Below, one piece after another: positions 18,581-27,113 of a stretch of DNA of 64,000 bases (positions within the stretch are counted from its first letter, which is position 1; each line of letters starts with the position of its first letter). The notes under the pieces were generated by a model that saw only the letters and a list, made by a program, of their open reading frames with translations, was not told the DNA's origin and made no database searches. Source of the DNA: Candidatus Harpocratesius repetitus. Its GTDB lineage: Archaea > Asgardarchaeota > Lokiarchaeia > Sigyniarchaeales > Promethearchaeaceae. The DNA is taken from positions 124,001 through 188,000 of the forward strand of contig JAIZWK010000001.1 in the NCBI GenBank assembly GCA_021498095.1. The letters are read 5' to 3'. Position numbers and translations under genes: made by a program.

Positions 18581-21244
18581 TTAAATATTGAAACGCTTTA
18601 TGTTAACAAGTCCATATTCACTACTATATTTATAATCTTCATGCTCAATTTTGTAAAAATCCTTATGATTTACGGTTTTTTTCTTTAGAGCATTATTATT
18701 GTATTTGCGATTGATTGGAATTCGTAAAGATTGTGCTTTTATATATCTACCATGAGTCATATGGAACCAAAACTCCTGCCATTTTTCTTGAGGAACAACT
18801 TCAAGATGTGTTTCAATGTTTTCTACAGCATCATAAATCCAATCTTGAATTCGACCTACTTCAAATCTTTGATTAAATTTACTAATCATTGGATGATTAA
18901 GGCCGCGTTTAAATTCTTGTTCGTCTTCTGCTGTAAACGAAGGGTAAACGTTATCAAGAGCTGCTTTCAAATGCATTTCTGTTAAAGGTTGATTTTCAAT
19001 TTTCTTTAATTCCTTCCTTGTTGCTTCTATTTTTTCTTTTTTGTAAATACGGGAATCATTTAATGTCTTTGAAAACACAATAATATTATTATCAGAATCT
19101 GTAGAAATGGAGTTCTTTCCTTTTCGATTAATTCGTCCAAATCTTTGCACTAAAGAATCCAAAGGTGCATTTTCAATATATCCAAATTTATAATCAATAT
19201 CAAGACTTACTTCAACTACTTGAGTTGCAACAAGAATTAGAGGTTTTGTGTTAGGGTCGGTTATTGATTGAATACGGGAATATCGATCTTCTCTTGTAAA
19301 TCTTGAGTGAAATAACAATATTGAAGGTAACTCATCTTCTTTTTCAATCGAATTGGCGATAACATCTTTCAATAATGAATAAAGTCTTTGAGCAGTTCCT
19401 ATTGTGTTCACAATAAAAAGTTGGGAATAACCTTGATTGTAATTATCAACTATTTTTCTTATATTATCTTGATGTTCAACAAAACTTAATATATCAGATT
19501 CATTCACCGAAATTTTATGTCTCAATTTATTTAATATTTTTTTATCGATTTCATTTTTTGGATCTAATTCAATTGTTGGACATTGCTGCTCATTGTTATT
19601 TGTTTCAATGAGAAATTGCACAGAAAATTGATCATTAATAGGAGCAGATAATTCTTGTTTCAAGATTTTTTCCATAAATGATGGCATTGTTGCTGTCATT
19701 ATTAGTATTTTTGCCCCAAATTTCCTGAGCATACGAATAAGTCCACATATTAATCCAAAAAGATGAGGATTATAAGCATGAATTTCATCAAAGACAACAA
19801 CAGATTGAATTACTTCAGGAAGTTGCTGCTCCCAACCTCTCCCCAGTAACATTAAGCGTAAGAGTTGATGAGGAGTAGTAACTTTTATAGGATAGAAGAT
19901 CTCTCTGGTTAAATCCCGTAAAATAGATGGATCTGTCGAAGAAGAATTATGATCTTCAGTACCATTTTCAAATAGAGAAGCGAGAAATTCTAAATTACTC
20001 GAGTGACACAATCCAACAGAGATTTCAGTATAATCTAAATCGCTTAGTTCCTTTTTTGAATAATTAATATTGCTTATTTTATTACCATTAGAGAAGAAAT
20101 CAAGCAAGGTTTGAAACATGGCATTGATGCTTGACTGAAAGGGAAGAATATAGAAAAGTCTTCCATTTTTAACTTGATTTGTTTGGCACCAAGCGATAGA
20201 AGCTGCAGTTTTGCCTGAACCAGTTGGTGCTCGTAGTATACAATTTGATGTAATCTTACTTAAACGTTCTTGAAAAGGATACAATTTATTTTTATGTTGA
20301 AATTCCTTAAAAACAAGAATAGGCCGCGTCTTATAACCTGCACTTGCCATATGGTCCGCTGATTTTAATATTCCGAGAAAAATACTTGCATTTATTCGTT
20401 GTTTAATGGAGAAAATCTTGTGTTGAAAATTTTCTTTTAATCCATCTCTCAATATATTTATTTGGTCAACTTTTTTAACCAATTCAGTTTGGTTATTATC
20501 AGATTCAATCTCTTCAGAATTATTGAATATTTTTGCAATCATTATTTTTTTAAATTTTAAATTTGAAAAATTTTTTGGAGGAATTAATGGACAAAATTCA
20601 AAATTATCACTTATATCGGAAATTTTTCCATCATTTTTTAGAACTTCAATAAAAGATCTCCAAATTTCATTAAATAGACTCTTGAATTTATTAAGATTTT
20701 TCTCTAATGGTTTAATTAATTTAATATAGCTCATAGGTTTTAGAGATTCACCAAATACTTTGTTTAATAATTCCCATTTATGGAATTTCCTTGATTGTAA
20801 ATCCTTATCTGAAGGAATAATTCCTTTATGATGAAGTAGTATACCTAACCAAATTTCAATAATATAATTGTATATAATTCTTCCAATCTTAGAGTCTGAA
20901 CTTGCATTTATTTTGTTATAATTATTAATAATGAAATTTTCAAAAATTATTACTGAAATTATTTCATGTCTCGTCTGATTCCATCTATTTTGCTCACTTT
21001 GAAGAAGTTTTTGAAATTCAAGATGTGCTTTTCCAAGATCATGAAAAAGTGCAGCAACTATGAGAGCATATTTCATATCCAGATGTCTCTCCTTTAGTGA
21101 TTGAGGTAGACCATTAAAAATATCTTGAACTGTTTCCATAACTGCAGCTGTATGTTCATGTAAAGTTGTTATTTGTATTTCTTCTGAACCGTCTTCTTTT
21201 TTTGATATTTTAATTGATTTTGCTAAAAGTTCATCAACTTTCAA
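18581..21244 (-). CDS. cas3: Cas3, HD nuclease-helicase of type I-B
   Basis: 887 residues. TTG start at 21244-21242 with GGTGA eight bases before it. No ATG is available before the HD domain. The N-terminal HD domain has HEHTAAVMETV (about 29-39) and AALFHDLGKAHLEFQ with HD at 68-69. The superfamily-2 helicase has APTGSGKTAAS (about 338-348), VVFDEIHAYNPH (about 481-492), LIMTATMPSF and QRFGRINRKGK (about 700-710). Known role: recruited by Cascade to nick and degrade target DNA processively. It is the last gene of the minus-strand I-B operon, 103 bases after cas5. Confidence 0.96.
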   Translation of the reverse strand: MKVDELLAKSIKISKKEDGSEEIQITTLHEHTAAVMETVQDIFNGLPQSLKERHLDMKYALIVAALFHDLGKAHLEFQKLLQSEQNRWNQTRHEIISVIIFENFIINNYNKINASSDSKIGRIIYNYIIEIWLGILLHHKGIIPSDKDLQSRKFHKWELLNKVFGESLKPMSYIKLIKPLEKNLNKFKSLFNEIWRSFIEVLKNDGKISDISDNFEFCPLIPPKNFSNLKFKKIMIAKIFNNSEEIESDNNQTELVKKVDQINILRDGLKENFQHKIFSIKQRINASIFLGILKSADHMASAGYKTRPILVFKEFQHKNKLYPFQERLSKITSNCILRAPTGSGKTAASIAWCQTNQVKNGRLFYILPFQSSINAMFQTLLDFFSNGNKISNINYSKKELSDLDYTEISVGLCHSSNLEFLASLFENGTEDHNSSSTDPSILRDLTREIFYPIKVTTPHQLLRLMLLGRGWEQQLPEVIQSVVVFDEIHAYNPHLFGLICGLIRMLRKFGAKILIMTATMPSFMEKILKQELSAPINDQFSVQFLIETNNNEQQCPTIELDPKNEIDKKILNKLRHKISVNESDILSFVEHQDNIRKIVDNYNQGYSQLFIVNTIGTAQRLYSLLKDVIANSIEKEDELPSILLFHSRFTREDRYSRIQSITDPNTKPLILVATQVVEVSLDIDYKFGYIENAPLDSLVQRFGRINRKGKNSISTDSDNNIIVFSKTLNDSRIYKKEKIEATRKELKKIENQPLTEMHLKAALDNVYPSFTAEDEQEFKRGLNHPMISKFNQRFEVGRIQDWIYDAVENIETHLEVVPQEKWQEFWFHMTHGRYIKAQSLRIPINRKYNNNALKKKTVNHKDFYKIEHEDYKYSSEYGLVNIKRFNI

Positions 21245-21347
21245 TAAATTTCACCAACATTCCTATATCTCAAATTAAATTTTTATAGAATAATTAAAAC
21301 AAACAATTAGAATTGTAACGAATAAAAATGACAAAATTGAAAAAAAA

Positions 21348-22103
21348 TCAGTTAAAATGATGCAAATAAAATGTTTTTAATGGTAAATTTTGTTCTAAAT
21401 CTTGAGAATTTTCGACTTTTTCCTTGGTTTTTTCATCGCTTATCATATGAGATTTTTCATTCTTGATTGAAAACAATCCCGAATCTAACTCAATGTGAGT
21501 TAAATGATTCCTTTCAGAAGGAATAACCACAAAAACATTTGATGATGATATTTCCCTTAACCTTTTTTGCTGATCGTATTTAATTTCTTCTGGAAGTCTC
21601 AATATAAAACCAATAGGTGTTCGTTTTCCAAATAAACTCATGGGTATTAGGCTACCTTGTATATTTCCCTCTTTTACTGCTTGAACATCCACCACAGAAA
21701 CTTTCTCTATCCATGCAACATCTTGACTTCTACCAAGGACAGGGATTCCAACAGGAGATTCGAAATATTTCTTGAATGATAAATTGGATAAAAATAAATC
21801 CAAATGCGGATTGATTAAATATTCTCTTTTTCGTATTCCTGCACCTTTTGTATTCAATTTTGGTTTATTCTTATTCATCGACCATCTTATAAATCGTTCT
21901 AAATCTAATCCAGTCCCTTGGTGGGTAAAGATAAAACCGATATCTGTCTCTTGTGATGAAATGGGTCTTCCAGCACAGCATGAAATTAACCCTAAAATCG
22001 TAGGATACATTGGGACTTGAACTGTTACTTGACTACCTGAAAGTGCAAAAGGTAATCTAAATGATGCTGTAAGAGCCTTTATTTCAACATGCAAGAGTTT
22101 CAT
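21348..22103 (-). CDS. cas5: Cas5, type I-B (Cas5t-like)
   Basis: 251 residues. Start ATG overlaps the cas7 stop in the four-base ATGA arrangement. The N-terminus MKLLHVEIKALTASFRLPFA and VPMYPTILGLISCCAGRPI are typical of Cas5 in type I-B (the short fold with P-x-x-P-T-x-x-G). A central IPVLGRSQDVAWIEKVSV corresponds to the family's GRSQ-D segment. Cas5 binds the 5' tag of the crRNA in Cascade. Operon position between cas7 and cas3 is the usual one. Confidence 0.92.
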   Translation of the reverse strand: MKLLHVEIKALTASFRLPFALSGSQVTVQVPMYPTILGLISCCAGRPISSQETDIGFIFTHQGTGLDLERFIRWSMNKNKPKLNTKGAGIRKREYLINPHLDLFLSNLSFKKYFESPVGIPVLGRSQDVAWIEKVSVVDVQAVKEGNIQGSLIPMSLFGKRTPIGFILRLPEEIKYDQQKRLREISSSNVFVVIPSERNHLTHIELDSGLFSIKNEKSHMISDEKTKEKVENSQDLEQNLPLKTFYLHHFN

Positions 22104-23209
22104 AACAAATCACTGAATTTAGAGACAATTCCAAGAGGTGAATCTACAATAATCGAAATATCATCATGTTCTTTTAATTTTCGAACTTCTTCATCATTTT
22201 CAAGATAATCTTTCCGAATTCCGATATAAATTGGAGTTTCAATTTTCTCTTTATAGTCAGAAATAAGTTCTTTAAGAAGATCTATATTTAATCTCGGTTT
22301 TTCTTTCCCAGGTGTGAATAAATTATTCAATATTGGAGCATTTATTGTTAATCCAGCAAAGACCATTGCTTTTGGTGCAACATCAGTTCCAAATTGAGCC
22401 AATTTCGCACCACCCTGTAATTTGGATAAAGAATCCAAAACTCCAACAATTATTTTTTTCCTATATTCCTCAATCTTTGTCCGCTTAAATATTGCGTTAT
22501 TTTTCTTCGGTGTTTTTGGCTCCACTATTTCTAAAATATTGCTCTTTAACGCATTATCGATTAAAGCAGAATTTAATTCATGATTTCGATAATTATCGAA
22601 AACACCCAAACGAGAAACATTTATGCCAAAAATTGCGCTTAAATCAGCATTATAGAATTGAGTAGTATATGGCAAAGGAGAATCTTCACCTTCCAAATGA
22701 ACAAATGCCTCATCATTTGTCAATGTCCCTTTCATTTGAATTGCACTTAACAACGATGCCATAAAAGGAGCGGCTCGAACTAATTGTTCTTTTGGGAGTG
22801 ATTCAACTATTTTCTTTTGCTCTTCAGTTGCATCTTTTGGAAGTTCACTTTTTGAACTATGTGCAAACATATAACCAAATAAATCATCTTCAGGATATGT
22901 TAAAGGATCAAGCATTCCTGCAATCTTTGAAGTATTTCCTTTATCATTCCACCCTACTGCTCGCAATTTGCTTGCAGGCCATCCTGTTTCGCGGATTAAT
23001 GTATCGCGCAACCAATGTTTCCATGCTTGTGAAGAAACATATGGAACACGATTTCCGTTTTTCCACATAAATTTAGGTCTTACCACATTTTGATCTTCAC
23101 CTGGAGATCCTTGAGCTCCATTCAAAAATGCGGCATCAGCTTGAACCAAAAAGGTTCCTGAAACATAACTAATTTTTCCAATCATTTGTTTTTTAGACTT
23201 TTCAGACAT
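22100..23209 (-). CDS. cas7: Cas7 of type I-B (Cst2/DevR family), canonical copy
   Basis: 369 residues, start ATG preceded by ACGGTGATTAT. It reads GTFLVQADAAFLNGAQGSPGE followed by PKFMWKNGNRVPYVSSQAWKH, the Cst2/DevR signature. Later come DLFGYMFAHS, EAFVHLEGEDSPLPYTTQFYN and QGGAKLAQFGTDVAPKAM. Cas7 forms the helical backbone along the crRNA in Cascade. It overlaps cas5 by four bases and follows cas8 by 59 bases. A second, diverged Cas7 lies upstream of cas8 in the same operon. Confidence 0.94.
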   Translation of the reverse strand: MSEKSKKQMIGKISYVSGTFLVQADAAFLNGAQGSPGEDQNVVRPKFMWKNGNRVPYVSSQAWKHWLRDTLIRETGWPASKLRAVGWNDKGNTSKIAGMLDPLTYPEDDLFGYMFAHSSKSELPKDATEEQKKIVESLPKEQLVRAAPFMASLLSAIQMKGTLTNDEAFVHLEGEDSPLPYTTQFYNADLSAIFGINVSRLGVFDNYRNHELNSALIDNALKSNILEIVEPKTPKKNNAIFKRTKIEEYRKKIIVGVLDSLSKLQGGAKLAQFGTDVAPKAMVFAGLTINAPILNNLFTPGKEKPRLNIDLLKELISDYKEKIETPIYIGIRKDYLENDEEVRKLKEHDDISIIVDSPLGIVSKFSDLL

Positions 23210-23268
23210 ATAATCACCGTTTTTGTTTGTAAAAAAAGATAAGGTTAGAATAATTTTTTTTAACCAAA

Positions 23269-25428
23269 TTAATTTTCAATGGTTTCTTCTTCATCGTTAT
23301 TTTTATCTTTTATCTTGCTCAAAAACCATTGAGCTGTTTCAACTTTAAGCAAATTATGGAAATAACTATAATCTTCTTCCCCTGACTCTGGATTGATCAA
23401 TATTTTAAACACAATCTCAGGATCTATATTTAGTTCACCGGTTTCAATATTATCGTAAATAAAACTTTGAAATACGGTTGGAGAAATCCGATCCCGAAGT
23501 AAAGGATCGACAAAGCCCCGTCTTAAATAATCTAATGATTTTTTCTGAATAGAATGACGAAAATCTAAATATTTTGTTATTATTTCAGATGCTTCTTTGT
23601 TAATAAAAACTGCTTCTTCGATTGGATCATTTCCAATCAACTTTATTTTTCGAATCTCTTCCGGAATTCCTAATACATTATATGCTAAAAACATAATTTG
23701 AAGGTAATATTTGAATTCTGAAAAACTTCCAAAAAATTGTTCTAATATCTTGTAAAATTCATAGGAAAAGGCAGAATTTCCTTTTAATATTAGGCGTGAA
23801 TAGTACTGGAAAAATTCATTCCTATTCATATTAGGCAATCTTCGATCAATAAAGCTTCTAAATTTCTTTTTATTGCTCCATTTCTGTTCAAAATATAAAT
23901 AAAACACAATTGAAAACGCGATGAAATTATGTATTTTGTTACTAAATTGTGTAAATAATTGAACAACGGTTATTGTTTTGATCTTTTCTCCACAATCAAC
24001 AATAATTTCAAAAAAATCATCTATTTTTTCAGAAATAATTCCTAATTTTAAGTATCTTTTTATCCGTGGTATCGATTCTTTTTTAATTAATCCTGATTGA
24101 GAAGAAAACAAGAGATAGAGAATCATTTCCCAATTAAAACTATTTGATTCAATCTCGTTTTTAATTGCTTTACTTAAAATATTGAATTTATCTGGGAATC
24201 TATCCAATACCCTTAATCTTTTTTCCTTATCAGGTTCTAGAAGTAATATTTGTTCTGATAACTGACAATATAGTTTCATATCCAATTGTGATTTTCCTAA
24301 AATATAGTATTCATATAGAAATAGAAGATTTTCACTTGGAATAAATTTCTTTGTAATTAAATTTTCAAAATAATATGTTTTCTTATTCCTCAAGCAGTTG
24401 ATAAATTGTTTTGGGGGATATTTTATCATTTTATGCTCATTTTCAAGTACTTGAATTAATTCTTCTTCAATTCCAAGAACATTGCATAGAAAAAGAAATT
24501 TAATCACTTCATTTGGCCATAATTCACTTTCTAAATATGCGCCTTGACCGGAATTAGATAATTTCCATAAAGTACAAGAAAAATCGGTAATTTTTGATAA
24601 TTTAGAATATCTTTCTTGTTGAGGAATCTTAACAATTAAATTACGAAAATACTCAAACATTTTTCTGATAACAATTATAGATTTATTTTTCTCCTTCTGG
24701 CCTAAATTGGGAATTTGGGCATTCGCACCTGATGATTGGATTTTATCCAAAATACTTTGAACACTTATTTTCGTTAATTCATACTGAACAGACAAATCCG
24801 ATGCTTGAATGAATCCTAATTTCCCTTCTACGAGAAATGAAGATAATGGCAAATACTGAACCAATAAAAGGCATCTAGGACAAATATTAACAGGACGACT
24901 CATGTTTGAAAAACCTTGTGCTTCTGAACCCATTGAACCAACTAAGGGAAAGAAATCCCTCCCTGCAGAATAAAATTTTGATTTATCTTTAGGATTATAT
25001 TTTGGATTATTCTCTTTAATTACTTCAGCATATTTTACATTAAAATCAAAATTATGGGATATCCCACAAATTTCACACTTAAATTCAGAATTTTTATCTA
25101 GAATAGATTTATTTAATCTTTCACACTCACTCAACAACATTTCTAAATAGGCTTTATAGATCTTCTCATTATTAGGTTTAAAAGAAACGTGCATCAAAGG
25201 GCAATTTGTTCCAAAAAACATGGTATAACTTTTAAATCTCCTTAAGTTTGAAGTAAGCCATGAAATTCCATAACTTGAACTAGATTCGGTTATTAAAAAT
25301 GACTTGAAGTCTTCAAATAAGAAGTCATCATCCAAGGGCTTTGAAGCAAGCACACGTACAGTTAGTAAGGCGGCATCTACAAGAAAATTTCCTGTCATAG
25401 CCAATAAATCGACTTTCTCTTCATTCAT
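23269..25428 (-). CDS. cas8: Cas8 large subunit, type I-B (Cst1-like)
   Basis: 719 residues from ATG 25428-25426, which overlaps the TGA of the upstream cas7 paralog as ATGA. Longer in-frame starts up to 25497 exist but would sit inside that gene. The N-terminus NEEKVDLLAMTGNFLVDAAL, the zinc-ligand pairs CEICG (about 117-121) and CPRC (about 182-185), and the segment FFPLVGSMGSEAQGFSN between them fit the Cst1/Cas8 group of type I-B. It recognises the PAM and holds the target strand in Cascade. The second half is helical with no recognisable motif and may include the small-subunit part, since no separate cas11 gene is found in this operon. Confidence 0.88.
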   Translation of the reverse strand: MNEEKVDLLAMTGNFLVDAALLTVRVLASKPLDDDFLFEDFKSFLITESSSSYGISWLTSNLRRFKSYTMFFGTNCPLMHVSFKPNNEKIYKAYLEMLLSECERLNKSILDKNSEFKCEICGISHNFDFNVKYAEVIKENNPKYNPKDKSKFYSAGRDFFPLVGSMGSEAQGFSNMSRPVNICPRCLLLVQYLPLSSFLVEGKLGFIQASDLSVQYELTKISVQSILDKIQSSGANAQIPNLGQKEKNKSIIVIRKMFEYFRNLIVKIPQQERYSKLSKITDFSCTLWKLSNSGQGAYLESELWPNEVIKFLFLCNVLGIEEELIQVLENEHKMIKYPPKQFINCLRNKKTYYFENLITKKFIPSENLLFLYEYYILGKSQLDMKLYCQLSEQILLLEPDKEKRLRVLDRFPDKFNILSKAIKNEIESNSFNWEMILYLLFSSQSGLIKKESIPRIKRYLKLGIISEKIDDFFEIIVDCGEKIKTITVVQLFTQFSNKIHNFIAFSIVFYLYFEQKWSNKKKFRSFIDRRLPNMNRNEFFQYYSRLILKGNSAFSYEFYKILEQFFGSFSEFKYYLQIMFLAYNVLGIPEEIRKIKLIGNDPIEEAVFINKEASEIITKYLDFRHSIQKKSLDYLRRGFVDPLLRDRISPTVFQSFIYDNIETGELNIDPEIVFKILINPESGEEDYSYFHNLLKVETAQWFLSKIKDKNNDEEETIEN

Positions 25429-26471
25429 ATTACATTCACTTCCTCCAAAAATGAAATTAGCTGCCCAGGAGAAGATAAAATAATCTGGTTTTTCCACTCA
25501 TCTTCTAAAGACATCTCATATAGCTTTTGATAATTGATCAAAAATCCATTTCTTACACCTATGAAAAGAGGTGCTTTAAGAATTTTATTAACTGATTTTA
25601 TTTTCATCTTAAGTTTTTCAATATTTATTTGGGTTCCTAAAGGAGTCTCTTCTAATACATCACCAAAAATCGGATTTCCTCCATTCATACACCCGACAAT
25701 TATTATTTTAGGTGTCAAATCACATAAATATTGGCTAAGTTTAGCGCCACCTCCAAAAAATAAAAGACTTTTGATCAAAGATTTAATTCTCAATTTTTTA
25801 ACTATTTTATTGTCTGTTAATTCAAAATTATCTTTTTCAATTTCTTTAATAATACCATCTTTAATAGCTTTTGAACTAGTTTTTTCATATAATTCTTGTC
25901 TGTCTAAAATATTTCGATAAAAACCAAACTTCTCTATATTAAAATTAAAAACAGAGACCATTACTGCATTATAAAACTTCGAATTGTATGGAAGTGGAGT
26001 GCTGTCTCCTTCAAGATGAACAAATGCATCATCCTTATTAAAATAACCATGAGTCTTTTTCTGCTGAGAAATAATGGATATTGGATGAAGTTGAGTGATT
26101 GCGACAGGAGATAATCTTACCTGACTTACATTAACATTACCCATAGCATCACTAGATACAGACTGATCAAAACCTTCAAAATATCCAAATAAATCATGTT
26201 CTGCCTTAAAAAAATTTAAATTCTCAAGCTTTTGTAATTTAGGATTATAATTTAGCTCTTTACGATAAATTTGATTAAAAATCTTTCGCCAATAATGCCG
26301 CCAGGACTGAGCAGAGATATATGGAGTTTCATTTCCATTATACATTAAAAATTTTGGCATGCTGATATCAGATTTTGATTCTTTTTGGGGATCGCCACCA
26401 TTAATGAAACCTGAATCAACTTTAACAGCAAAAAAGCCACATAAATGTGTTATTTTACGAGTAGTCGACAT
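25425..26471 (-). CDS. Second Cas7 of the type I-B operon (Cst2/DevR family paralog)
   Basis: 348 residues with a strong AAAAGGAAGGAAT site before the ATG. It is collinear with the Cas7 at 22100: HLCGFFAVKVDSGFINGGDP, PKFLMYNGNETPYISAQSWRH, DLFGYFEGFDQ, DAFVHLEGDSTPLPYNSKFYN and FFGGGAKLSQYLCDLTPKII match the same landmarks. The two proteins differ at many positions, so this is an old paralog, not a recent copy. It is the first gene of the I-B operon and overlaps cas8 by four bases, so it should be made with the complex. Whether it alternates in the filament, caps it or makes another complex is not known. Confidence 0.9.
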   Translation of the reverse strand: MSTTRKITHLCGFFAVKVDSGFINGGDPQKESKSDISMPKFLMYNGNETPYISAQSWRHYWRKIFNQIYRKELNYNPKLQKLENLNFFKAEHDLFGYFEGFDQSVSSDAMGNVNVSQVRLSPVAITQLHPISIISQQKKTHGYFNKDDAFVHLEGDSTPLPYNSKFYNAVMVSVFNFNIEKFGFYRNILDRQELYEKTSSKAIKDGIIKEIEKDNFELTDNKIVKKLRIKSLIKSLLFFGGGAKLSQYLCDLTPKIIIVGCMNGGNPIFGDVLEETPLGTQINIEKLKMKIKSVNKILKAPLFIGVRNGFLINYQKLYEMSLEDEWKNQIILSSPGQLISFLEEVNVI

Positions 26472-27113
26472 ATTCCTTCCTTTTTATCTTGTTTGATGAA
26501 TTTATTTTGAAAAACCAATTTTTAAAATATTGATATTATCTTACTTAATTTTTGTTGTGTTGTATATTTAAATTCAATGGTCTCAAAATTCAATTAAAAA
26601 TTAATTAAAATCGATCTTTTTTATAAGAAAGATTTCAAATAACTTTTATTTTCTTGCTTAATTTTAAAATCAGCGTGAATTTCATTTTATATTTAGATGA
26701 TTCTTAAAAATTTTTATTTGAATCAAAAGAATTGAGATTTTAATATAGTTTTTATTTTGGGAACACTTAGCAACATTTATAAAATTAACATCGAATTGAA
26801 AATCTTGCATGCAATATACATTTGCTAATATACATTTGCTGATATACAATCTAAATTTAGAATTTCCTATCAAATAAAGTAATTTTTATTGATTCAAATC
26901 AAATTGAATGGATTTAATAATTGTGGAACAACGAAGATAGAAATTGTAATGCAAATCATGTAATTTTTAACGAATTAATAATTTTTTTTTACCTTAAAAT
27001 GAAAATTATATATTCATTTTTTCTGGAACATTACATTAATAAAGAAAAAGCACTAATAATTATTCACTAATTTGATAACTAATATCTAAGACAGATGAAC
27101 ATGAGGGAAAATT
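26472..27113. promoter_or_regulatory. Divergent control region between the I-B and III-D operons
   Basis: 642 bases without a credible gene separate two large operons transcribed apart, so both promoters lie here. AAAATTATATATTC (about 27002-27015) is a TATA-like candidate on the III-D side. Near 26805-26850 a 10-base palindrome is followed by 14-base direct repeats (see the separate entry), which look like an operator. Confidence 0.6.
26805..26850. repeat. Palindrome plus 14-base iterons, possible operator
   Basis: TTGCATGCAA (26805-26814) is a perfect palindrome. It runs into ATATACATTTGCTA (26814-26827), ATATACATTTGCTG (26828-26841) and a partial third copy ATATACAAT (26842-26850). Head-to-tail 14-base repeats in a divergent promoter region suggest cooperative binding by a regulator. 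There is no direct evidence of which one. Confidence 0.6.

Noticed and set aside
25429..25497. A longer Cas8 starting at 25497.
   Set aside because: The start would lie inside the upstream cas7 and add residues without ribosome-site support. ATGA overlap at 25428 is the pattern used elsewhere in this operon.
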